A DNA stretch of 6,855 nucleotides, from the NCBI GenBank assembly GCA_020201365.1, contig JAIVGV010000375.1, forward strand, positions 1-6,855. Reading direction: 5' to 3'. Shown piece by piece: positions 1 to 5,034 of this stretch. Origin of the DNA: Acidobacteriota bacterium (GTDB lineage Bacteria; Acidobacteriota; Blastocatellia; Pyrinomonadales; Pyrinomonadaceae). Made by a program: the position numbers and the translations under genes. The notes beneath the pieces were generated by a model, which had not been told where the DNA came from, ran no database searches, and saw nothing but the letters and a program-made list of their open reading frames with translations. How positions within the stretch are numbered: the stretch's first letter is position 1; every line of letters starts with the position of its first letter.

Positions 1-100
1 GTCTTGCGGCGAAAGAGCGGGGTGAGAGCCGCGGGACAAAATGCCCGGCCGCGGGGCGTTCTTCCGCGGAGAAAGGCACCGGCGAGCCGCGCCGCCGCGG

Positions 101-129
101 TTGGAGCGGCGCGGGCTTTCGTTTATATT
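101..129 (+). promoter_or_regulatory. Candidate sigma70-type promoter of pdxJ
   Basis: A -35-like TTGGAG (101-106) lies exactly 17 bases before a -10-like TATATT (124-129, five of six consensus matches). The -10 sits in the only T/A-rich patch of an otherwise very GC-rich leader, about 85 bases before the pdxJ start. Only three -35 positions match, so the call rests mainly on the -10 and the ideal spacing. The rest of 1-213 shows no convincing gene. The open frame running through it is arginine-rich, typical of non-coding GC-rich DNA, and ends at TAG 208-210, directly before pdxJ. Confidence 0.4.
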
Positions 130-213
130 TCGGGCGGCGGAAGGGACACCGGGCTTCGCGTCCGGCGCTCTCGCCGCACACGCTATCAACTTTCAGACCA
201 CGACTTTTAGACC

Positions 214-969
214 ATGGCGGCGCGGCTCAACGTCAACATCGATCACGTCGCTACCGTGCGGCAGGCGCGTCGCGCGCCGGAGCCGAGCCTGGTGGCGGCG
301 GCGATGATCTGTGAGCAGGCGGGCGCGGACGGCATCACCGTCCACCTGCGCGGCGACCGGCGCCACATACAGGACGCGGACCTCGCGGCGCTTCGCGGCT
401 CGGTGACGACCTACCTGAACGTCGAGATGTCAGTCTCCGAGGAGATGATGGGGATCGCGCTCGGAGTCCGACCCGACGCCGTCTCGCTCGTCCCCGAAAA
501 CCCGAACGAGGTGACGACCGAGGGGGGCTTGGACGTGCGCGCGAACTCCGACGCCGTCGCCGCGGCGATCAAGCGACTCGGCGACGGCGGCGTCTTCGCC
601 AGCATCTTCATAGACCCCGACGCCGGGCAGATCGCGGCGGCGCGCGACGCGGGCGCGCAGCAGGTCGAGCTGTGCACGGCTCTCTACGCCGAGGCGACGC
701 TCGGCGCGCGCGCGGTTCATGGCGAAGGTGCGGCGCGCGCGGCGGCGGAGCTGCAACGCCTGCGCGAGGCGGCGGCGCTCGCGTCGCAGATCGGCTTGAA
801 GGTCGCGGCGGGTCACGGGCTCACCTACCGCAACGTCGGCGCGGTCGCGCGCGTCGCGGGGATCGAAGAGTTCAACATCGGGCACAACATCATCGCGCGC
901 GCCGTCCTCGTCGGGTTAGACAGTGCCGTGCGCGAGATGCGCGAGGCGATCAGGCGCGGCGCGCGTTGA
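214..969 (+). CDS. pdxJ: Pyridoxine 5'-phosphate synthase PdxJ
   Basis: This enzyme closes the ring in the DXP-dependent vitamin B6 pathway, condensing 1-deoxy-D-xylulose 5-phosphate with 3-amino-2-oxopropyl phosphate to pyridoxine 5'-phosphate in the cytoplasm. The 251-residue protein has the normal family length and is one TIM barrel. Visible family signatures are VNIDHVATVR (7-16), the phosphate/substrate-binding GITVHLRGDRRH (40-51, with H44 and R46), NVEMSVSEEM (69-78, with catalytic-type E71), VPENPNEVTTEGGLDV (93-108), VELCT with E152, AAGHGLTY (198-205) and the FNIGH phosphate loop (220-224). ATG 214 is the first possible start because an in-frame TAG ends at 210. No Shine-Dalgarno sequence is evident. 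In many proteobacteria acpS follows pdxJ; here the next gene is convergent ruvB, so pdxJ appears monocistronic. Identity is essentially certain. Confidence 0.97.
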   Translation: MAARLNVNIDHVATVRQARRAPEPSLVAAAMICEQAGADGITVHLRGDRRHIQDADLAALRGSVTTYLNVEMSVSEEMMGIALGVRPDAVSLVPENPNEVTTEGGLDVRANSDAVAAAIKRLGDGGVFASIFIDPDAGQIAAARDAGAQQVELCTALYAEATLGARAVHGEGAARAAAELQRLREAAALASQIGLKVAAGHGLTYRNVGAVARVAGIEEFNIGHNIIARAVLVGLDSAVREMREAIRRGAR

Positions 970-983
970 GAGATTTGCGACCG

Positions 984-1070
984 TAAAAAGTTAGACGCCG
1001 GGGAAGCGAACGCTTCGTCGAAGACTGGCTCCCGATCCACCCTCCGACTAGCGCGAGCCTCCCCGGCGTC
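984..1070 (-). terminator. Candidate intrinsic terminator / structured 3' end of ruvB
   Basis: Perfect 11-bp GC-rich arms GACGCCGGGGA (994-1004) and TCCCCGGCGTC (1060-1070) pair across 55 bases. Read on the minus strand, the stem starts 50 bases after the ruvB stop and is followed by TAAC and then five T residues (989-985), the order expected of an intrinsic terminator. The long loop can itself fold: GGCTC (1027-1031) pairs with GAGCC (1055-1059), which abuts the outer stem, and GAAGC/GCTTC (1003-1007/1012-1016) forms a tetraloop hairpin, giving a possible three-way junction. There is no T-run on the plus-strand side, so it is less likely to end pdxJ transcripts this way. The unusually long loop is the main doubt. 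Confidence 0.5.
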
Positions 1071-1119
1071 GCCTCGGCGACTGCACGAAGGCAGCGACCG
1101 AATCCTCACGAAACTCTCG

Positions 1120-2187
1120 TCAACTCGCGATCAGCTCCTGCCGCACCTTCGGCGGCGCAAACCCCATGTGCTTGTAAGCCGCGCGCGTGACGACCCGCCC
1201 GCGGGGCGTGCGGTTCAAAAAGCCGATCTGGATGAGGTACGGCTCGATGATCTCCTCGATGGATTCGCGCTCCTCGCTGATCGAAGCCGCGATCGTCCCG
1301 ATGCCGACCGGACCGCCGTCGAACTTCTCGATGATGGCGGAGAGAATCTTGCGATCAACTTCGTCGAGTCCGAACTTATCAACCTCCATCTCGTCGAGCG
1401 CGCGCTTGGCGACCGCCTGCGTGATGCGCCCGTCGCCGACGACCTGCGCGTAGTCGCGCACGCGGCGCAGCAGGCGATTCGCGATGCGCGGCGTGCCGCG
1501 CGCCCGGCGCGCGATCTCCTTCGCGCCGGTCGCCTCGATCTCGACGTTCAGAATCTCCGCCGAGCGGTGGACGATGATCTCCAAATCCTTCTGCGTGTAG
1601 AAGTCGAGGTGGAAGACGATGCCGAAGCGACCGCGCAACGGAGCCGTGATGAGTCCCGCACGCGTCGTCGCGCCGACTAAGGTGAACTTCGGGAGGTCGA
1701 GTTTAATTGATCGCGCCGCCGTCCCCTGACCGATCATGATGTCTAACTGGTAGTCCTCCATCGCGGGGTAGAGAACTTCCTCGATCTGGGGCTTCAGGCG
1801 GTGAATCTCGTCTATGAAGAGAATCTCGCCTTCCTGAAGGTTGGTCAGGATCGCCGCGAGGTCGCCTCCGCGCTCGATGGCCGGCGCGCTCACGGACTTC
1901 AGAGGCGCGTCCATCTCCTGCGCGATGATCTGCGAGAGCGTGGTCTTGCCTAAGCCCGGCGGTCCGAAGAAGAGGACGTGATCGAGCGCCTCGCGCCTTC
2001 CTTGCGCCGCGCGCAGGAAGATCTTCAGGTTCGTCGTGATCTTCGACTGCCCGACGTACTCTTCGAGCGTGCGCGGGCGCAAGCGAACTTCCGCCTGCTT
2101 GTCCTCCGGCGTCGCCTCGCCTGAGACTACCGCGCGCTCCTGCTGCTCCTCGCCCGCGCCGTCCGCCAACGTCACCGCCTGTGCCAT
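1120..2187 (-). CDS. ruvB: Holliday junction branch migration helicase subunit RuvB
   Basis: RuvB is the hexameric AAA+ motor that, with RuvA, drives branch migration of Holliday junctions during recombination and repair before RuvC cleavage. The 355-residue protein has an acidic, probably flexible N-terminal stretch (about 1-33), then the AAA+ core: Walker A GPPGLGKT (75-82), Walker B ILFIDEIH (122-129), sensor 1/arginine-finger region LVGATTRAG (170-178, R176), and sensor 2 GTPRIANRLL (231-240, R234). The C-terminal winged-helix domain ends with NRTPRGRVVT (325-334). ATG 2187 is preceded by AAGGGG (2204-2199) about 11 bases upstream. A strong promoter lies just ahead and a terminator-like stem just behind, so it looks monocistronic; ruvA and ruvC are not in the window. 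I saw no recognisable LexA box of the commonly known types. Confidence 0.98.
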   Translation of the reverse strand: MAQAVTLADGAGEEQQERAVVSGEATPEDKQAEVRLRPRTLEEYVGQSKITTNLKIFLRAAQGRREALDHVLFFGPPGLGKTTLSQIIAQEMDAPLKSVSAPAIERGGDLAAILTNLQEGEILFIDEIHRLKPQIEEVLYPAMEDYQLDIMIGQGTAARSIKLDLPKFTLVGATTRAGLITAPLRGRFGIVFHLDFYTQKDLEIIVHRSAEILNVEIEATGAKEIARRARGTPRIANRLLRRVRDYAQVVGDGRITQAVAKRALDEMEVDKFGLDEVDRKILSAIIEKFDGGPVGIGTIAASISEERESIEEIIEPYLIQIGFLNRTPRGRVVTRAAYKHMGFAPPKVRQELIAS

Positions 2188-2237
2188 CCCCCGCTGCCCC
2201 CCTTGAAACCCTGCTTGCCAATCCGAGCGTGAGACGG

Positions 2238-2266
2238 ATTATACCTTGTTTGAATCGTTGTTGCAA
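2238..2266 (-). promoter_or_regulatory. Sigma70-type promoter of ruvB
   Basis: On the minus strand TTGCAA (2266-2261, four of six -35 matches) is followed after exactly 17 bases by a perfect TATAAT (2243-2238). Transcription would begin near 2231, giving a leader of roughly 45 bases before ATG 2187. This is the best promoter in the window. It lies in an A/T-enriched gap between atpC and ruvB. Confidence 0.7.
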
Positions 2267-2271
2267 GCATG

Positions 2272-2306
2272 AAACGAAGGAAAAATGACGAAAAATCGGC
2301 GAGAAA
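2272..2306 (-). promoter_or_regulatory. Helically phased A-tracts upstream of the ruvB promoter
   Basis: On the plus strand AAAAA occurs at 2281-2285 and 2291-2295, ten bases apart, flanked by shorter AAA runs at 2272-2274 and 2304-2306. They lie at about -41 to -75 relative to the inferred ruvB start site. A-tracts spaced at one helical turn bend DNA, and A/T runs just upstream of a -35 act as UP elements. Either role is an inference from position and spacing. The octamer TGACGAAA occurs at 2286-2293 and again at 2317-2324. Confidence 0.35.
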
Positions 2307-2382
2307 TGGAGGGAAGTGACGAAAGGGCGGTCGGATTAGACGCGAGGGCGGGCGAGTTTCATCTTCCGCGAGTCCGCGCGGC

Positions 2383-2805
2383 TTACGAGCGGGCGATGGC
2401 GGAGTGATCTTCGCTGGTGAGCTGGAGGCGCACCATCGAGCGTTCGAGTTCGGCGCGGGCGCGCTCGAAGTCTTCCTCGGTTCCGGTAAACGCCGTGAGT
2501 GTCTTCTCGGCGTGCTCGCGCGCGAGGCGTGCGCGTGAGGCGTCAATCTCTTCGGGGCGCTCGGCGACGTCGGCGAGGACGGCGACGCGGTCGTCTCTCA
2601 CTTCGACGAAGCCGCCGGAGACGAGCAAGCGGCGTGTCGTCCCGCCTTGCGCGTAAGCGAGGACGCCCGTGCGTAGCTGCGAGATGAGCGGCGTGTGACC
2701 GGGCAGGATGCCGAGCTCGCCGTTCAAGCCCGGCACCTGCACCGAGTCAACCGCCTCGGAGACGACGCCGCGCTCCGGCGTGATGATGTCGAGTCGCAGA
2801 GGCAT
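2383..2805 (-). CDS. atpC: F1 ATP synthase epsilon subunit
   Basis: Epsilon sits on the central stalk of F-type ATP synthase with gamma, couples rotation to the c-ring and can inhibit ATP hydrolysis through its C-terminal helices. The 140-residue protein has the usual two parts: an N-terminal beta-sandwich (about 1-84) with the hallmark VPGLNGELGILPGHTPLIS (24-42), and a C-terminal helical hairpin (about 86-135) rich in alanine, glutamate and arginine. ATG 2805 is preferred over a TTG two codons upstream because the protein then begins MPLRLDIITPE, as epsilon subunits do. No Shine-Dalgarno sequence is visible before ATG. Instead the repeat hairpin of 2814-2882 ends within about 10 bases of it, so translation may depend on coupling or on RNA structure. 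It is the second gene after atpD. Confidence 0.95.
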   Translation of the reverse strand: MPLRLDIITPERGVVSEAVDSVQVPGLNGELGILPGHTPLISQLRTGVLAYAQGGTTRRLLVSGGFVEVRDDRVAVLADVAERPEEIDASRARLAREHAEKTLTAFTGTEEDFERARAELERSMVRLQLTSEDHSAIARS

Positions 2806-2813
2806 AAGCAAAA

Positions 2814-2882
2814 GTATGAAGTATGAACGATGAACGATGAAGTGAAACCGATCTGCCTTACTTCATCGTTCATACTTCATCG
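2814..2882. repeat. Heptamer tandem/inverted repeat between atpD and atpC
   Basis: The gap consists mainly of a 7-base unit. Plus-strand copies GTATGAA (2814-2820, 2821-2827) and CGATGAA (2828-2834, 2835-2841) are followed, after about 20 unique bases, by inverted copies TTCATCG (2862-2868), TTCATAC (2869-2875) and TTCATCG (2876-2882). As a result 2816-2834 and 2862-2880 are perfect 19-bp inverted repeats, and a second register pairs 2830-2843 with 2860-2873. In the atpDC transcript this would be a long, A/U-rich hairpin starting one or two bases after the atpD stop and followed by ACTTTTGC, resembling a weak attenuator or a processing site. The role is inferred; the repeat geometry is seen directly. 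Confidence 0.85.
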
Positions 2883-2883
2883 T

Positions 2884-4410
2884 TTAGCTCGCGGCTATCT
2901 CCTGCGCCCTCTTCCGCACGTCCTCAATCGTGCCCTGGAGGAAGAAGGCTTGTTCGGGGATGTCGTCGCACTTGCCGTCGAGGATTTCGCGGAACCCCTT
3001 GATCGTCTCTTCGAGCTTGACGTACTTGCCTTCGAGCCCCGTGAACTGCGCGGCGACGAAGAAGGGCTGCGAGAAGAAGCGCTGGACTTTACGCGCGCGC
3101 GAGACGACGAGCTTGTCCTCTTCCGACAACTCGTCGAGTCCGAGGATGGCGATGATGTCCTGCAACTCCTTGTAACGCTGCAAGACCTTCTTCACGTCCT
3201 GCGCCGTCTTGTAGTGCTCGTCGCCGATGATTCGCGGGTCGAGCAGGCGCGAAGACGAAGCGAGCGGATCGACCGCCGGATAAATTCCGAGTTCGGCGAT
3301 CTGGCGCGAGAGCGCGGTCACCGCGTCGAGGTGCGCGAAGGTCGTCGCCGGGGCGGGGTCTGTGTAGTCGTCCGCCGGAACATAGACGGCTTGAATGGAA
3401 GTTACCGCGCCGGTCTTCGTCGAAGTGATGCGCTCCTGCATCTCGCCCATCTCCGTGGCGAGGTTCGGCTGGTAGCCGACCGCCGAGGGCATGCGCCCCA
3501 AGAGCGCCGACACTTCCGACCCGGCTTGCGTGAAGCGGAAGATGTTGTCAATGAAGAGCAGCACGTCGAGACCCTGATCGCGGAAGTATTCGGCGACGGT
3601 GAGACCCGAGAGCGCGACGCGCAGGCGCGCGCCCGGCGGCTCGGTCATCTGCCCGTAAACGAGCGCGACCTTCGAATCCTTGACGGCTTCGAGATCGACC
3701 TTCGTCATGTCGAACGCGCCGGTCTCCTCCATGTGCCGGTAGAACGACTCGCCGAAGTTGATGACTTTGGACTCGACCATCTCGCGCAGCAGATCGTTGC
3801 CCTCGCGCGTGCGCTCGCCGACTCCGGCGAAGACCGAAAATCCTGAGTGCGCCTTGGCGACGTTGTTAATGAGCTCCATGATGAGCACGGTCTTGCCGAC
3901 GCCCGCGCCGCCGAACAGCCCGATCTTGCCGCCGCGCAGGAAGGGCTGGATGAGGTCAATGACCTTGATGCCCGTCTCGAACATTTCGAGTTCGGTCGCC
4001 TGCTGGTCGAGCGTGGGCGCGTGGCGGTGGATGGGGTAGCGCGTCTCGGCGGGCACGTCGCCCAAGTTGTCCACGGGCTCGCCGATGACGTTCAGGATGC
4101 GACCGAGCGTGGCGTTGCCGACGGGCACGGTGATCGGCCCGCCCGTGTTGAGAGCCTTCATCCCGCGCACGACGCCCTCGGTCGGCTTCATCGAGACGGT
4201 GCGGACGCGCCCTTCGCCGAGGTGCTGCTCGACCTCGCAGACGATGTCAATCGGCTGCGGCACGTCGAAGCCTTCCGAGACGACGCGCAGCGCCGTGTAG
4301 ATCGGCGGCAGTTGCTTCTCCTCGAACTCCACGTCGATGACGGGACCGATGACCTGCACGACCTTGCCCACACCGCCGTCCGCCGCCACGTTCGCCTGAG
4401 GCGTAGCCAT
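2884..4410 (-). CDS. atpD: F1 ATP synthase beta subunit (catalytic)
   Basis: Beta carries the catalytic sites of F-type ATP synthase, forming the alpha3beta3 head at the cytoplasmic membrane. In the 508-residue protein the N-terminal beta-barrel begins near VVQVIGPVIDVEF (17-29). The nucleotide-binding domain shows Walker A GGAGVGKT (167-174), the catalytic GER (198-200, with E199), QMTEPPGARLR (254-264), Walker B LLFIDNIFRF (284-293) and VPADDYTDPAPATTF (344-358). The C-terminal domain has DELSEED (426-432). It is longer than E. coli beta, partly from an insert of about 28 residues between VESKVI and VKDSKVALVYGQM (around 218-245). ATG 4410 has GAGGAG (4428-4423) 12 bases upstream. It is followed by atpC but not preceded by atpA or atpG, so the ATP synthase genes are split in this genome. 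Confidence 0.98.
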   Translation of the reverse strand: MATPQANVAADGGVGKVVQVIGPVIDVEFEEKQLPPIYTALRVVSEGFDVPQPIDIVCEVEQHLGEGRVRTVSMKPTEGVVRGMKALNTGGPITVPVGNATLGRILNVIGEPVDNLGDVPAETRYPIHRHAPTLDQQATELEMFETGIKVIDLIQPFLRGGKIGLFGGAGVGKTVLIMELINNVAKAHSGFSVFAGVGERTREGNDLLREMVESKVINFGESFYRHMEETGAFDMTKVDLEAVKDSKVALVYGQMTEPPGARLRVALSGLTVAEYFRDQGLDVLLFIDNIFRFTQAGSEVSALLGRMPSAVGYQPNLATEMGEMQERITSTKTGAVTSIQAVYVPADDYTDPAPATTFAHLDAVTALSRQIAELGIYPAVDPLASSSRLLDPRIIGDEHYKTAQDVKKVLQRYKELQDIIAILGLDELSEEDKLVVSRARKVQRFFSQPFFVAAQFTGLEGKYVKLEETIKGFREILDGKCDDIPEQAFFLQGTIEDVRKRAQEIAAS

Positions 4411-4422
4411 ACTTTTCCGAAG

Positions 4423-4428
4423 CTCCTC
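4423..4428 (-). promoter_or_regulatory. Ribosome binding site of atpD
   Basis: GAGGAG on the minus strand (within AAGAGGAGC) lies 12 bases before ATG 4410. The spacing is slightly long, but it is the clearest Shine-Dalgarno match in the window. It contrasts with pdxJ, atpC and the mutase, which show none. Confidence 0.6.
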
Positions 4429-4484
4429 TTCTTCTGCGGATAATGTCTTCAGTGAAAATTACTTGCGGGAACTTTAAGACCGTG

Positions 4485-4514
4485 AAGATAGCACACGCGC
4501 CGCGACGCGCGCAA
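4485..4514 (-). promoter_or_regulatory. Weak candidate promoter of atpD
   Basis: On the minus strand TTGCGC (4514-4509) and TATCTT (4490-4485) are 18 bases apart, matching the -35 and -10 consensus at three and four positions. It would give a leader of about 70 bases. Such matches arise easily by chance, and atpD could instead be read through from the small gene upstream, which has a better promoter candidate. Confidence 0.22.
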
Positions 4515-4524
4515 AGCGCGACGT

Positions 4525-4809
4525 TTACTCGGTCTCGTCGAAGCGGATCCTCATGCTGCGCAGGGTGCGGCGATCCTCGTCGGTGAGTTCGAGCTGCGCG
4601 TCGTCTTCGTCAGACTCTCCGCCCGCGTCGTCTCCGTCTTCGTCGCGCTCGCGCAGACCGATCTCGAGTTTCAAGACCAGCTCCACGTCGTAGCCCGCGC
4701 CGCGCAGCTCCGCGATGGCGTCGGCGACTTCCGCGGAGCGCTCGACCGCCGCGTTGATGGCGTCGCCGAGCTGCTGCACGAGTTCCTTCGCGTCGTCGTT
4801 GATGTCCAC
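4525..4809 (-). CDS. Small acidic protein of unknown function
   Basis: I do not recognise this 94-residue protein. The first third (about 4-36) is an alanine- and glutamate-rich probable amphipathic helix. GYDVELVLKLEIGL (39-52) looks like a beta-strand. Residues 53-79 are an Asp/Glu/Gly-rich linker that must be disordered or charge-driven, and the end (about 76-90) is a short basic-acidic helix closing with RIRFDETE. There is no signal peptide, membrane segment or metal-binding cysteine pair. GTG 4809 is the only plausible start, since an in-frame TAA lies at 4842-4840 and no ATG follows until residue 86; AAAGGG (4826-4821) lies 11 bases upstream. A promoter candidate sits at the right distance. 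It is codirectional with atpD 114 bases downstream, so co-transcription is possible. The coherent helix/strand layout supports a real gene. Confidence 0.72.
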   Translation of the reverse strand: MDINDDAKELVQQLGDAINAAVERSAEVADAIAELRGAGYDVELVLKLEIGLRERDEDGDDAGGESDEDDAQLELTDEDRRTLRSMRIRFDETE

Positions 4810-4853
4810 CGGGGAGACCGCCCTTTCGCCTGTCCGCGCTTAACGTTTGCACG

Positions 4854-4883
4854 ATGCTACGCGAGCGCGCGGCGCACGGTCAA
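4854..4883 (-). promoter_or_regulatory. Candidate promoter of the small acidic gene
   Basis: On the minus strand TTGACC (4883-4878, five of six -35 matches) is followed after 18 bases by TAGCAT (4859-4854, four of six -10 matches). Transcription would start near 4847, about 38 bases before GTG 4809. The -35 lies in the loop of the dyad at 4868-4895. Confidence 0.42.
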
Positions 4884-4895
4884 CAGCGCGCCGCG
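4868..4895. repeat. 8-bp dyad overlapping a -35 element
   Basis: CGCGGCGC (4868-4875) and GCGCCGCG (4888-4895) form a perfect inverted repeat around a 12-base centre that contains the -35 candidate of the minus-strand gene. It could be an operator, but short G/C dyads are common in DNA of this composition. Confidence 0.3.
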
Positions 4896-4937
4896 GGTGT
4901 GCGTTGCGGCGCGCGCGCGGCGTGTGATAGCGTTGCC

Positions 4938-5025
4938 CGAAAGTCTCAGAGTCTCCGAGTCTCAGGGTCGAAGACGAAACTTCTCCGACTCACGTCTCCG
5001 AGACCCCGAGACCCCGAGACTTTCG
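4938..5025. repeat. Octamer repeat palindrome before the mutase gene
   Basis: The left half carries GTCTCAGA (4943-4950), GTCTCCGA (4951-4958) and GTCTCAGG (4959-4966), an 8-base unit GTCTC(A/C)G(A/G). The right half holds the inverted form as repeated CCGAGACC/CCCGAGAC units (about 4994-5020). The outer ends CGAAAGTCTC (4938-4947) and GAGACTTTCG (5016-5025) are a perfect 10-bp inverted repeat, and over 4938-4969 against 4994-5025 I count 25 of 32 positions complementary, with mismatches falling at the unit's variable positions. It ends 9 bases before ATG 5035, so it lies in the mutase 5' leader if transcription starts upstream. Confidence 0.75.
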
Positions 5026-5034
5026 CCGAGCCGC

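Noticed and set aside
4..210. 68-codon open frame ahead of pdxJ
   Set aside because: Arg/Ala/Gly-rich translation without recognisable domain; it overlaps the candidate pdxJ promoter, and open frames of this size are expected in such GC-rich DNA. I cannot exclude the tail of an upstream gene.
2188..2300. LexA/SOS box at ruvB
   Set aside because: Neither CTGT-N8-ACAG nor GAAC-N4-GTTC nor GTTC-N7-GTTC was found around the promoter.
2366..2381. Terminator after atpC
   Set aside because: Only a 5-bp CCGCG/CGCGG stem that overlaps the stop region and has no following T-run. The T-rich stretches on the minus strand further on (2295-2281) are not preceded by a good stem.
2830..3846. 338-codon open frame antisense to atpD, starting inside the heptamer repeat
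   Set aside because: It is a shadow of atpD with a highly charged, domain-free translation and a start codon supplied by the repeat.
4909..4919. Alternating GC run as a Z-DNA element
   Set aside because: Eleven bases of alternating GC are too short and too common in this composition to claim a function.
4938..5025. CRISPR array
   Set aside because: Units are 8 bases with no unique spacers between copies, and no cas gene is present.
4897..5034. N-terminal extension of the mutase by 46 codons
   Set aside because: The added residues are encoded by alternating GC and the octamer palindrome, and do not resemble mutase N-termini; ATG 5035 fits the family length.
4810..5034. Cobalamin riboswitch upstream of the B12-dependent mutase
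   Set aside because: No B12-box-like conserved core is visible; the structure present is explained by the octamer repeat.
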